A stretch of DNA of 64,000 nucleotides from Paenibacillus glacialis (lineage in GTDB: Bacteria > Bacillota > Bacilli > Paenibacillales > Paenibacillaceae). This document shows positions 8,910 through 19,340 of the stretch, in pieces. The stretch's first letter is position 1, and each line of letters starts with the position of its first letter. The stretch lies in the NCBI RefSeq assembly GCF_001637205.1, contig NZ_LVJH01000017.1, positions 62,001 through 126,000 on the forward strand, written 5' to 3'. The notes under the pieces are model-generated. The model was not told where the DNA came from, searched no databases, and saw nothing but the letters and a program-made list of their open reading frames with translations. The translations under genes and the position numbers were made by a program.

Positions 8910-10027
8910 ATGTTCAGTTCCTCTCTAGATGATTTATCAAAATATACCGTTTTTCCAGTCCGCGCTGATTCATAAATCGCTTCAAGTATTTCAGTAACGA
9001 CGAGTGCTTGTTCCGGCAACACAACTGGGTCTGTATCATTGATGATACTTTCAATCCACAATCTACATTCTCTACCCGCCTGGGTTTCAGATTTGCCTGC
9101 AAAATAAGCAACTCCGCCTACATTTAATTCTGGCTTTTTCGTAAATAGGTGACCCAGCTCTTCTCCATTGATTCGCAGACCGTCTTTCATGTCCGCACCA
9201 CCTTCGGTACCACATAGCGTAGCCTGCGCTTCGCCCACATCTAATGTATTCAGCGCCCAGCTAGCTTCGAGCGTAACCGTTGCTCCATTGTCCATCGTAA
9301 TAAATCCAAAAGCGGAATCCTCTACTGTAAATAGTGCCGGGTCCCAAGGGCCGAAGGCATTTGCTGCGTCTTTCTTGCTACCCAGCTTGTGATACACATT
9401 ACCTTTAACACTCTTCACTTTGTAATTGTCCATTAACCATAACGTTAGGTCCAGCGCATGGGTTCCGATATCGATTAACGGTCCACCGCCTTGTTCATCT
9501 TCATTCAAGAATACGCCCCATGTTGGAACAGCACGTCTACGAATAGCATGAGCTTTAGCGTAATAAATGTCGCCGAGTTCGCCTCGTTCACATACCTTTT
9601 TAAGTAGCAAGGAGTCTGGACGATAGCGATTGTCGTAACCGATAGATAGCTTCTTACCTGTACGCTTGGCAGCTTCCAGCATTAATCTGGCTTCGGCAGC
9701 AGTCTTGGCCATTGGTTTCTCACACAGCACATGTTTGCCTGATTCTAATGCGTCGATCGTAATGAAGGAATGCGATTTGTTCGGCGTGCAGACATGGATG
9801 ACATCGATACTTGTATCTTTCAATAGTTCTTTGTAATCTGCGTATATTTGAATGTTATCAAGGTTGAATTTCTTAGCCGTCTCAATAGCACGCTCTTCGA
9901 TAATATCGCACAAAGCAACGAGTTCTACATTGGACTGCGTAATTAAATTAGGGATATGTTTGCCATTAGCAATTCCTCCACAACCGACGATTCCTACTTT
10001 TAGTATTTTCTCAGCATTCTGTGTCAT
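8906..10027 (-). CDS. Gfo/Idh/MocA family oxidoreductase
   Basis: A 373-residue dehydrogenase paralogue. The nucleotide-binding glycine motif VGIVGCGGIANGKHIPN is at residues 11-27, followed by CEKPMAKT and PLIDIGTHALDLTLW, all standard for the family. AAAGGGG precedes the ATG at 10027. Middle gene of the operon; overlaps the next dehydrogenase by 4 bp and follows the isomerase by 21 bp. Pairs of Gfo/Idh/MocA enzymes with a TIM-barrel isomerase are typical of inositol-like and keto-sugar degradation. The substrate is not determinable from sequence. Confidence 0.9.
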   Translation of the reverse strand: MTQNAEKILKVGIVGCGGIANGKHIPNLITQSNVELVALCDIIEERAIETAKKFNLDNIQIYADYKELLKDTSIDVIHVCTPNKSHSFITIDALESGKHVLCEKPMAKTAAEARLMLEAAKRTGKKLSIGYDNRYRPDSLLLKKVCERGELGDIYYAKAHAIRRRAVPTWGVFLNEDEQGGGPLIDIGTHALDLTLWLMDNYKVKSVKGNVYHKLGSKKDAANAFGPWDPALFTVEDSAFGFITMDNGATVTLEASWALNTLDVGEAQATLCGTEGGADMKDGLRINGEELGHLFTKKPELNVGGVAYFAGKSETQAGRECRLWIESIINDTDPVVLPEQALVVTEILEAIYESARTGKTVYFDKSSREELNI

Positions 10028-10048
10028 GTCATATTCCCCTTTGATAAG

Positions 10049-10795
10049 TTATAGAATTCCTCTTAAATATTGTAAGCTCATCTCAATACTTTGCAGTTGT
10101 GGTAGATCGAACTCTTCTTGTTCTACGGTATACCAATCAAGATTGAATTGTTTGGCAGCTGCAGTAATGCTATTGAAATCGATAATTCCTGAGCCAATCT
10201 CTATATTTCGTTTGTCTTCTTTACTCTTCATATCTTTCATATGCAAGATGGCACAACGTTCCTTGTATTGATGAATAAAGTCTATGGAATGAAGACCTGC
10301 ATGTTCTACCCAAAATGTATCTAACTCCATAAATAAATGATCTGAATGTGTATGACTCATGAGTAGATCTAGCCCATATACACCCTCGAATGTCTGGAAT
10401 TCAATATCGTGATTATGGTAACCGAACCTTATGCCATGCTCTTTACAGCGTTCACCAATGATATTAAACTGTTCAGCTGTTCGTTTATAACTATCAGCAC
10501 TGTCTCGCATCTCTTCTGGAAGACCCGGACAAACGATATATGGGTTTTGAATCTCTAGTGAATACTCAATCGTGCGATCAAGATTTACTTCGAGCTCAGA
10601 AATACCAATATGGCTACCCGCGGCTTGAAGTCCTAAATCATCTAACTCTTTTCTCAAATCTTTAGCTGATGTACCAAAATATCCAGCGAACTCCACACCG
10701 TCGTACCCGATCTCTGCAACCTTTTTCAGTGTGCCGAGAAAATCTACATTCGTTAATTCCTTAATTGAATAGAGTTGTAATGCGATATTTGCCAT
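10049..10795 (-). CDS. Sugar phosphate isomerase/epimerase (TIM barrel, IolE-like)
   Basis: A 248-residue xylose-isomerase-like TIM-barrel protein (AP endonuclease 2 superfamily). Typical pieces are IALQLYSIKEL at the N-terminus, GYDGVEFAGY, FGYHNHDIEF (metal ligands), LFMELDTFWVEHAG and ILHMKDMK. Members isomerise or dehydrate sugars or inosose intermediates using a divalent metal. First gene of the minus-strand operon; AAGGAG precedes the ATG. The divergent AraC regulator 110 bp away probably controls it. Substrate unknown. Confidence 0.88.
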   Translation of the reverse strand: MANIALQLYSIKELTNVDFLGTLKKVAEIGYDGVEFAGYFGTSAKDLRKELDDLGLQAAGSHIGISELEVNLDRTIEYSLEIQNPYIVCPGLPEEMRDSADSYKRTAEQFNIIGERCKEHGIRFGYHNHDIEFQTFEGVYGLDLLMSHTHSDHLFMELDTFWVEHAGLHSIDFIHQYKERCAILHMKDMKSKEDKRNIEIGSGIIDFNSITAAAKQFNLDWYTVEQEEFDLPQLQSIEMSLQYLRGIL

Positions 10796-10905
10796 GTCGC
10801 TTTAGCTCCTTTCTTGATACAAATAAAGTTACCAAATTCAGAGTATAAGTAATACAATGAAGCTATCTTAAAATATTAAATATTTGTCATCGTGGGAGTG
10901 TTATC

Positions 10906-11805
10906 ATGACGGAAGCTTACTTTGAATCTAATCGGTCACCCTTAGGTTCCATCCAGTATCCTTATGAATGTATGATTCATACAAGTGTTGGAAGTCGATG
11001 GGTTGTAGGTGCACACTGGCATACTTATATTGAAATTCTATATTTCTTATCTGGACAAGCGAAGGTGTTTCTTGGTGGAGAATGCCATATTCTGAGTAAA
11101 GGGGATCTTATCCTTATTCATTCTCATGAGACGCATTCTATTTATTCGACGGACGTGGAAGAGGTCGCTTATGTCGTGATCAAGTTTGACCCGGAAATAC
11201 TATATTCCACTTCAAGAACGATTTTCGAATCCAAATATGTGCTACCCTTCACCATGGCGAAATCAACGAATCAGCGAGTTTTCACCGAACAAGATTTGAT
11301 AGATACACCGATACCTTCCCTTGTTACAGAGATTCATGAAGAGTTTTCTTCGCAAAACTATGGGTTTGAACTAGCAGTTCGGACATTAATATGTAGAGTA
11401 TTTCTGTGGTTTTTGCGGAGGTCGCAGGATACTCAACCGAATTGGGATATTGCCCATTCACTGAAAGAAATGGATTTTCAAATGCTACAAAAGGTGTTCG
11501 AATACATTGATGATCATTACATGGAGGACATTAATGCGGAAACGGCCGCACGTATGTGTAACCTGAGTTATAGTTATTTCTCACGAAAGTTCAAAGCAAT
11601 CATGGGGAAGACGTTTACGAACTACTTGAACTACATACGGATTACAGAAGCGGAGAAATTACTGCTGACGACAGACACTAGTATGACGGAGATTGCTTTG
11701 GAGGTTGGATTCTCGAATTCTAGTTATTTCATTCAGCAATTTAAGCAATTTAAGAATATTGCGCCTAATCAATTTCGCAAAAAGATTAGTCAAGAAAATA
11801 CGTGA
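10906..11805 (+). CDS. AraC family transcriptional regulator
   Basis: A 299-residue regulator with a cupin-type N-terminus (GAHWHTYIEILYFLSGQAKV at about 36-55) and a C-terminal AraC double HTH (INAETAARMCNLSYSYFSRK, MTEIALEVGFSNSSYFIQQF). GGGAG precedes the ATG. It is divergent from the isomerase/dehydrogenase operon, the usual arrangement for a local activator of sugar catabolism. Inducer unknown. A strong hairpin terminator follows 27 bp after the stop. Confidence 0.9.
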   Translation: MTEAYFESNRSPLGSIQYPYECMIHTSVGSRWVVGAHWHTYIEILYFLSGQAKVFLGGECHILSKGDLILIHSHETHSIYSTDVEEVAYVVIKFDPEILYSTSRTIFESKYVLPFTMAKSTNQRVFTEQDLIDTPIPSLVTEIHEEFSSQNYGFELAVRTLICRVFLWFLRRSQDTQPNWDIAHSLKEMDFQMLQKVFEYIDDHYMEDINAETAARMCNLSYSYFSRKFKAIMGKTFTNYLNYIRITEAEKLLLTTDTSMTEIALEVGFSNSSYFIQQFKQFKNIAPNQFRKKISQENT

Positions 11806-11831
11806 ACTCGCTGTAGAAGGTCGGCATGCAA

Positions 11832-11872
11832 AGAGGGTGTCCCTAGCCATTATGGCTTATGGGACACCCTCT
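11832..11872 (+). terminator. Extended hairpin terminator (copy 1 of a repeated type)
   Basis: AGAGGGTGTCCC (11832-11843) pairs with GGGACACCCTCT (11861-11872); the loop itself pairs (TAGCC with GGCTTA). Between a plus gene and a convergent minus gene. A near copy of the core is at 17927-17966. Confidence 0.75.
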
Positions 11873-11899
11873 ATTTATATCTGTCTTGATAAACAGAAA

Positions 11900-13759
11900 T
11901 TATTTCTTTTGTCGATCGGGTAACTGACTGACATAACTATCGGAAAGGTGGAGTAATTTCAGCGCCTGTTCATATTCAGCTTTCGTTGCGCTAACGCTAC
12001 TGTCTTCATATCCGGCAAGAGGATAATGGGTTCCGTCCTCATATCCACTGCCTGAAAGAAATAAAGCCTTGGTACTCAGGAAAGAGCCAGTGGGAAGATA
12101 GTATCTCTGAGGGAGTATGTTTGTGTTCTGATTCAACAGATCTTGCCCGAAATGAATCTGAGAATCAAGCGACGCTCCAGCGAGATTAGCTATCGTTGGC
12201 AGGATATCTACCTGTCCACCGAGCTGTTCAAAAACTCGAGGGGAGGTTATTCCAGGTCCACTAATTACGAGTGGAATATTAAGCATATCTTTGTAGCTAT
12301 ATTCATGTCCGTAAATTTCTTGCATTAATTGTTCATCTTTACGTTCTAGAGAATACATAGGTAGACCCATATGATCTCCGTAAGTAACAATAAGGCTATT
12401 ATCCCATACACCGTTCTTCTTCAAGTCTTCGATGAACAATCCAAGTGCGTAATCCGCGTAATTCTGAGCACGAATGTAATCCCCTACGAAGGTGCCTTCA
12501 TAACGATCTGGTAATGTCATTTTATATTTGTCTTCTGGAATCGTGAAAGGATGATGTGCTGTCATAGAAATGACTTGAGCATAGAAGGGCTCAGTTTGTT
12601 GATCCATTTCTTGTAGTTTCACTGCGGTCTTTTTATACAGGACTTCATCCGTGGATCCGAAGAACACAACGTCTTCATCTTCAAAGAATGGTTGAGCATA
12701 ATATTTGTCGAATCCTAGAGCGTTGTACAATTCTCTACGATTCCAGAACTCCACATTATTCGTGTGGAATGTTGCACTCTGATATCCTTGTTCCTTCAAT
12801 AGTTTAGGAAGACTCGGTAACTGCTTGTCAGGGTAGTTCTGTGTAGCAGCCCCAATGGATGGGATATAGAAAGAAGTATTCACGACAAACTCCGCATCTG
12901 ATGTATTTCCTTGTCCAACCTGTTGATAGAAGTTAGGAAAGTAAAAATTGCTATTTACTAATTTGTTCATATTAGGAGTGATTTCTTGGCCATCAATCTT
13001 CAGATTAATCAAGAAATTCTGAAATGATTCTAATTGAATAATAATAATGTTCTTGCCTTCCGCAGCCTGCGAGAAGGCAGGGTTAACCGGAACGGTGGTT
13101 CCTTTTAATTGATCGATGGATTGTTGCGAAATTTCATCCATGGGAACCATTTCAGTTTTATCTTTTGAGAAAATAGTATAGGCCTCATAGCTTAGAATAC
13201 CCATCTCTTGAGCTTGTGTAATTTCATTCATGCTCGCTCGATTTGGAAGTACATTAAAGAGGCAGACGACCAATGAAAAGATGAATAATATCGAAACGGC
13301 ACGTTTGCTCCCTTTATGGGCCATATGGCGTTTCCATTGCTTAAACTTGGTGTGGCGAAAGGAAAGTATGAAGTAGAGAATAATATCAGTAAAAATAAAT
13401 AAATAATATGGGGCAAGTAGTGAGAAGACACTATTGCTTACAGCGGTTACTTGATTAACTTGTTCTAGTGCATGATAGGTCACAATGACTCCATAATACT
13501 TATAGTACATAATGACAGCGAAGAATATGGATGTTACAAGAAGGTTAATGACCATATACCAGGTTAATTTACGCTTGCTAGCAAACCATTCTACTAGACT
13601 GAATAATAGCCATATGAAAGGAATCTCTGTAACTAATACCTTCCAAGGAAGGAGCTCTCCAAAGGTAACAGCCCACGCTAAATGACCTTTAAGCAATAAA
13701 ATAATGGTGAATAGTACGAAAGGCCTCTTTAGAAGCCTCTTAATAGATGACCAAGACAA
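11900..13759 (-). CDS. LTA synthase family membrane sulfatase-fold protein
   Basis: A 619-residue lipoteichoic-acid-synthase-like enzyme, which would transfer glycerol-phosphate from phosphatidylglycerol at the outer face. Five N-terminal membrane helices occupy about residues 10-170; an extracellular sulfatase/alkaline-phosphatase fold follows, with NIIIIQLESFQNF (metal-binding Glu), QGNTSDAEF holding the catalytic Thr, WNRRELY, and VTYGDHMG plus GHEYSY near the C-terminal metal site. The start is TTG at 13759, preceded by AAAGGAAG at 8 bp spacing. It could make LTA or be an LtaP-type primase; a separate primase is not seen here. Convergent with the AraC gene. Confidence 0.88.
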   Translation of the reverse strand: MSWSSIKRLLKRPFVLFTIILLLKGHLAWAVTFGELLPWKVLVTEIPFIWLLFSLVEWFASKRKLTWYMVINLLVTSIFFAVIMYYKYYGVIVTYHALEQVNQVTAVSNSVFSLLAPYYLFIFTDIILYFILSFRHTKFKQWKRHMAHKGSKRAVSILFIFSLVVCLFNVLPNRASMNEITQAQEMGILSYEAYTIFSKDKTEMVPMDEISQQSIDQLKGTTVPVNPAFSQAAEGKNIIIIQLESFQNFLINLKIDGQEITPNMNKLVNSNFYFPNFYQQVGQGNTSDAEFVVNTSFYIPSIGAATQNYPDKQLPSLPKLLKEQGYQSATFHTNNVEFWNRRELYNALGFDKYYAQPFFEDEDVVFFGSTDEVLYKKTAVKLQEMDQQTEPFYAQVISMTAHHPFTIPEDKYKMTLPDRYEGTFVGDYIRAQNYADYALGLFIEDLKKNGVWDNSLIVTYGDHMGLPMYSLERKDEQLMQEIYGHEYSYKDMLNIPLVISGPGITSPRVFEQLGGQVDILPTIANLAGASLDSQIHFGQDLLNQNTNILPQRYYLPTGSFLSTKALFLSGSGYEDGTHYPLAGYEDSSVSATKAEYEQALKLLHLSDSYVSQLPDRQKK

Positions 13760-13940
13760 ATGAATGACTTCCTTTCCATATGAATGTATGAACGCTTATA
13801 TATGATTTATGAAAAGAATAGAATATATGTAATTATGCTCTCGAGCGTATTAGATGTCAAAACCAGGTTTTACTAGATTAGTAAACATACTAGATAGATC
13901 GAACTAAAAACGAACCCTCATATTCATAAATCAATAACAA

Positions 13941-13990
13941 ATAAGGCATCCCGCAGATCAGTATAGCTACCGATCACAGAAATGCCTTAT
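13941..13990 (-). terminator. Hairpin terminator after gdhA
   Basis: ATAAGGCAT and ATGCCTTAT (13941-13949 and 13982-13990) enclose a second GATC-centred pairing; on the minus strand it is followed by TTTGTTATT. It lies 36 bp past the gdhA stop. Confidence 0.65.
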
Positions 13991-14026
13991 TCAAATCATA
14001 CGTTTAGGGTTCACATTATAAGATAA

Positions 14027-15442
<1,416 letters not shown>

Positions 15443-15591
15443 TTAAGAATTATACACTTTTTCTGTACCACTTCAACACATTAATACACTAGATTGTTAA
15501 TTATATTTATTTATAAGTATCATAAGAATATCTAATGATCTGGATGGAATCATGATATGATAAATAAAAATCATGGGAACAGGTGATCCTA

Positions 15592-17883
15592 TTGGTAGTA
15601 CGGAGTAATGAACAGAAACAAGTAAAAGTATCTGTTCGGCCTTTGGTCGAATATGTTTTTCGCAGCGGAGATATCGAATCAGGGTTCCGTACTGCGAATG
15701 CACTTCACGAAGGAACTAGGATTCATCAACAAGTGCAGAAAATGTATAAAGAGGGTGATTTGAAAGAAGTATCCCTCAAGACAGAAATTCTATACGAGGA
15801 CATGATCTATATCATTGAAGGAAGATGTGATGGACTAATCCACTTGGAGAATGGTTGGATGGTGGATGAGATCAAATCAACCTCCTCGGACATTTCACAT
15901 ATAGAGGAAGGCTATGTTGTTCACTGGGCTCAAGCACAACTATATGCTTATATGGTAGCGAAAGAACAGGGACTTGGTCAAATGAAGATTCAGTTAACGT
16001 ATATTCAGGTTGTTACGGGTGATACGAAATGCGTCAGACGAGAGCATACTTTTTCAGAGCTGGAGTCTTTGGTAATGGAGATTCTGAGCAGATACACCCC
16101 CTATGCTTCCTTAAGGATTAACAATGCCCGCCGTAGGGATGAAAGTATACAATCACTACCCTTCCCTTTTGATAGCTATCGTGAGGGGCAGAGAAAGCTA
16201 GCAGGAGCAGTATATCAGACGGTAAAGGAAGGGCAGAAGTTGTTCGCGAAAGCACCTACAGGGATTGGGAAAACGCTATCAACATTGTTCCCGTCTGTGA
16301 AAGCGATAGGGGAGGGACTGCTTCAACAAATCTTCTACCTTACGGCTAGAACGACGACTCGAACCGCTGCAGAAAGGGCATTTGAGTTGATGCAATCCAA
16401 GGGATTATGTGTACAAACTGTGACGTTAACGGCTAAGGATAAAATATGTTTCCAAGAAAAGGTCTCATGTCGTAAAGAAGACTGCTCTTTTGCAGAGGGC
16501 TATTACGACCGTCTTAACGGAGCGATCATGGATATGTTATCGAGTGAGACCTTGATGAACAGGACTGTGATTGAGCATTATGCCCGCAAGCATCAACTGT
16601 GCCCCTTTGAGTTCTCATTAGATGCAGCCTATGCGGCAGATGCGATTATATGTGATTACAACTACGTCTTTGATCCACGAGTATCACTGAAGCGACTGTT
16701 TGAAGAGCGGAAGAAGAAGACGGTATTACTCGTGGATGAAGCCCACAACTTAGTCGATCGAGGACGAGAGATGTTCTCAAGCGATATAGGCAAGACTGAA
16801 TTTCTGGAACTTCAGAGAGGATATAAAGGTACGAATGATCGTATTCATGAAACGTCCCGTGCTGTGAATCAGTATTTCATTCGTTTGAAAAAAGAATGTG
16901 GCGAGGTTAAGCGAAAGTTATGGAAGGAACCTCCTGAAGAACTTATCGCTTTGTTGGAGCTCTTTGTTCAAGAAGCAGAACAAGAACTTCAAGGGAACGC
17001 AAATGTAGATTCGGGCCCATTGCTATTAGATACCTACTTCGCTGCACAAAATATGATTCGAATATCAAAATTATATGATGAGCGGTATGTGACTTATGCT
17101 GAGGTCATTTCAAATAGCGTGGCCATCAAAATATTCTGCATGGATCCTTCAACCTTGCTCGCTCAAACAGGAAAAGGATTTCGCTCGACGATATTCTTTT
17201 CCGCCACGCTGTCTCCCCTTCATTATTATCGAGACATGCTCGGAGCAGGAGAAGATGATTACAGTGTGACTGTACCTTCTCCATTCCACCCTGAACAACT
17301 AGACGTACGAATTGAGCCCCTCTCAACGAGGTACCGGGATCGAGAGAAGACCAAAGAAGCATTAGTGCGCTTATTGAGTCAGATGGTACGTGAGAAGAAA
17401 GGGAATTACTTGATCTTCTTTCCATCCTATCAGTATTTGTATGATATATATGATCCGTTTATGTCGGACAATGCTGATCTAAGCACTATTGTTCAGGGTC
17501 AGGGTATGGCTGAAGAGGAGAGGGAGGCTTTCTTAGCGTCCTTTCGGTCGGATAATTCAGAGACATTCATCGGATTTGCTGTGTTGGGAGGTATTTTCTC
17601 TGAAGGTATTGATCTACAGGGAGATCGATTGAATGGCGTGGCTATTGTGGGGGTAGGACTACCTCAGTTAGGAATGGAACGAGATTTGATTAAGGATTAT
17701 TTCAATGGGATCGGCAAGAATGGATACAACTATGCTTATGTATTTCCAGGTATGAACAAAGTACAGCAAGCGGGTGGCAGACTCATTAGGTCGGAACAAG
17801 ATACAGGTATTCTGATGTTAGTGGATGATCGATTCACGCAGCGACCATATCATGATTTATTACCTGAGGAGTGGAGGGGATAG
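15592..17883 (+). CDS. PD-(D/E)XK nuclease-XPD/DinG-type Fe-S helicase fusion
   Basis: A predicted 763-residue superfamily 2 DNA helicase with an N-terminal nuclease-like domain. Residues 1-170 hold a RecB/Cas4-like PD-(D/E)XK core: Asp80 in GRCDG and D92-E93-x-K95 in VDEIKS. The helicase has Walker A APTGIGKT (Lys227), four Fe-S-type cysteines at 286, 293, 298 and 337, DEAH at 382-385, and a C-terminal motif with GGRLIRSEQDTG. The likely start is TTG at 15592, because AGGTGATCC just upstream is an extended match to the 16S anti-SD; GTG at 15583 is an in-frame alternative lying inside that SD. Probably acts in DNA repair. Partner and polarity unknown. Confidence 0.85.
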   Translation: MVVRSNEQKQVKVSVRPLVEYVFRSGDIESGFRTANALHEGTRIHQQVQKMYKEGDLKEVSLKTEILYEDMIYIIEGRCDGLIHLENGWMVDEIKSTSSDISHIEEGYVVHWAQAQLYAYMVAKEQGLGQMKIQLTYIQVVTGDTKCVRREHTFSELESLVMEILSRYTPYASLRINNARRRDESIQSLPFPFDSYREGQRKLAGAVYQTVKEGQKLFAKAPTGIGKTLSTLFPSVKAIGEGLLQQIFYLTARTTTRTAAERAFELMQSKGLCVQTVTLTAKDKICFQEKVSCRKEDCSFAEGYYDRLNGAIMDMLSSETLMNRTVIEHYARKHQLCPFEFSLDAAYAADAIICDYNYVFDPRVSLKRLFEERKKKTVLLVDEAHNLVDRGREMFSSDIGKTEFLELQRGYKGTNDRIHETSRAVNQYFIRLKKECGEVKRKLWKEPPEELIALLELFVQEAEQELQGNANVDSGPLLLDTYFAAQNMIRISKLYDERYVTYAEVISNSVAIKIFCMDPSTLLAQTGKGFRSTIFFSATLSPLHYYRDMLGAGEDDYSVTVPSPFHPEQLDVRIEPLSTRYRDREKTKEALVRLLSQMVREKKGNYLIFFPSYQYLYDIYDPFMSDNADLSTIVQGQGMAEEEREAFLASFRSDNSETFIGFAVLGGIFSEGIDLQGDRLNGVAIVGVGLPQLGMERDLIKDYFNGIGKNGYNYAYVFPGMNKVQQAGGRLIRSEQDTGILMLVDDRFTQRPYHDLLPEEWRG

Positions 17884-17926
17884 ATTGTGGTCGTGTGAAT
17901 TGAGATGCATATTTGCTCCTACAAAA

Positions 17927-17966
17927 AAAGAGTGTCCCTAGCCAAATGGCTTTTGGGACACTCTTT
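17927..17966 (+). terminator. Extended hairpin terminator (copy 2 of a repeated type)
   Basis: AAAGAGTGTCCC (17927-17938) pairs with GGGACACTCTTT (17955-17966), with an inner TAGCC/GGCT pairing. The 30-base core closely matches the hairpin at 11832-11872. Confidence 0.75.
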
Positions 17967-18013
17967 CATTGAATAGTAATTGTTGTATTGAGAGTAATGG
18001 ATGAAGCAGAAAC

Positions 18014-18155
18014 GTAGCGCAGAGGACGGAATTGTCCTGGAGAAGCGTAAGCGTTCGCCTTTGAACTCTGATTTCTACCGCTATAGGCGGTATGTGATCA
18101 AGAAATCAGAGGGCAACAGCGATCGGAAGGACAATCCGTTATCGTAGCGGTCCTT
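18014..18155. repeat. Unassigned 140-bp highly structured intergenic element
   Basis: Nested inverted repeats: outer arms 18026-18038 and 18128-18139 (12 of 13 paired, one bulge), inner arms CTCTGATTTCT (18066-18076) and AGAAATCAGAG (18101-18111), apical ACCGC/GCGGT (18077-18081, 18087-18091). Each outer arm can instead form its own hairpin (AGGAC with GTCCT at 18023-18038; AAGGAC with GTCCTT at 18127-18155). No coding frame. It looks like a Paenibacillus-type intergenic repeat; only one copy is in this window. Confidence 0.55.
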
Positions 18156-18171
18156 CTAAACAACAGTAGTA

Positions 18172-18858
18172 TTAATGCATTAATAAAATATTCATCATCG
18201 TAGGAGCCATTCCAAGGGTAAAGAGAGCAGCCAGAATCATCGAGACACTGGAAATAGTGCCGCTTAGCGCACTCATCTCAAATGCCTTGGACGTACCCAT
18301 ACCATGGGCACTAGTACCGAGAAGTACGCCTCGTGCTACCTCATTATCAATATGGAATATTCGTAATACGGAAGGTCCGATGATCGTGCCGAACAGACCT
18401 GTAAGAATAACGAATACTGCCGTTATATTGGGGACGCCTCCGATGACTTGAGACACGTTAATAGCAATGGGTGTTGTGATGGACCGAGGCATAAGGCTGG
18501 TCACAAGCGAACTACTCAGGTGCATCCATTTTGCAAGAAACACGGAAGTGACCATCGCTACAATGGAACCAAACAGTACGCTCGTGATAATTTCAACAGC
18601 GTGCTTTTTTAATACCTTGAAATGCTTATATAGAGGCACGGCAAATGCTACAGTTGCAGGTTGCAGTAAATCACTGAGCCATTGGCCGCCAGAGTTATAA
18701 GATTCATATGGAACACCTGCTGATAATAAGAAGACAACGAGTATGACGGGTGTTATTAGTAAGGGAGAAAGATATACTTTCGACCATTTCTGATAGATCT
18801 TTTTGGCCGAATAATACACACCAAGAGTTAAGCTTAAGTAGAACAATCCGATCATCAT
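18172..18858 (-). CDS. CidB/LrgB family membrane protein
   Basis: A 228-residue multi-spanning membrane protein of the CidB/LrgB family, which works with CidA/LrgA holin-like proteins in murein hydrolase control and, in some species, in pyruvate or glycolate movement. Characteristic segments are SLVTSLMPRSITTPIAIN (about 130-150), and LLGTSAHGMGTSKAFEMS (about 180-200). The start overlaps the cidA-like stop by 4 bp, so the two are coupled. The divergent LysR gene fits a CidR. Similar to the B. subtilis ywbG/ywbH/ywbI arrangement. Confidence 0.9.
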   Translation of the reverse strand: MMIGLFYLSLTLGVYYSAKKIYQKWSKVYLSPLLITPVILVVFLLSAGVPYESYNSGGQWLSDLLQPATVAFAVPLYKHFKVLKKHAVEIITSVLFGSIVAMVTSVFLAKWMHLSSSLVTSLMPRSITTPIAINVSQVIGGVPNITAVFVILTGLFGTIIGPSVLRIFHIDNEVARGVLLGTSAHGMGTSKAFEMSALSGTISSVSMILAALFTLGMAPTMMNILLMH

Positions 18859-19223
18859 GCTGCTCGTTTCTCCTTTTTCTTTGAAATTCTAGTTGCCATA
18901 AGTCCGGTACTTACCATGACAGTAAAAGTACTGATGAGGACAACAATTAGGATACGAATGCCATCCGTTTGAAGCATTGGAATGTATTTCATGACGCCGA
19001 CAGCGGCGGGGACGAAGAGGAGAAGTAGTTCAGCGAGCAACCATTTTGCTCCGATATCAATCCACTCAAGACGGATAATGTGTGTCTCCAACAAGATGAA
19101 TATCACGACAATCCCCACGATGCTTCCGGGTACTGGCAAATGAAGCCAACTTGTAATCTGATTCATGAGCATGGAGAACAGCATTAAAGCGGCTACTTGA
19201 AGGATTCCTTTGATCAAATTCAT
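18855..19223 (-). CDS. CidA/LrgA family holin-like protein
   Basis: A 122-residue protein with four predicted membrane helices. LHLPVPGSIVGIVVIFILL (about 27-45) is the family hallmark, followed by LLAELLLLFVPAAVGVMKY. The start is ATG at 19223, preceded by AAAGGGAG; a longer reading to 19364 would run into the divergent LysR gene and is rejected. First gene of a two-gene operon with CidB/LrgB. Function as holin-like export regulator is by family. Confidence 0.88.
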   Translation of the reverse strand: MNLIKGILQVAALMLFSMLMNQITSWLHLPVPGSIVGIVVIFILLETHIIRLEWIDIGAKWLLAELLLLFVPAAVGVMKYIPMLQTDGIRILIVVLISTFTVMVSTGLMATRISKKKEKRAA

Positions 19224-19340
19224 TATGTTGCAACTCCCTTTCATTCTGTATGAAAATTTTACATCAATTGTTTTCATAGGTAAAATGAATATAAAGAATG
19301 TATAACATGCATTTTGGCTATGATAGATACAAGAGGAGAA

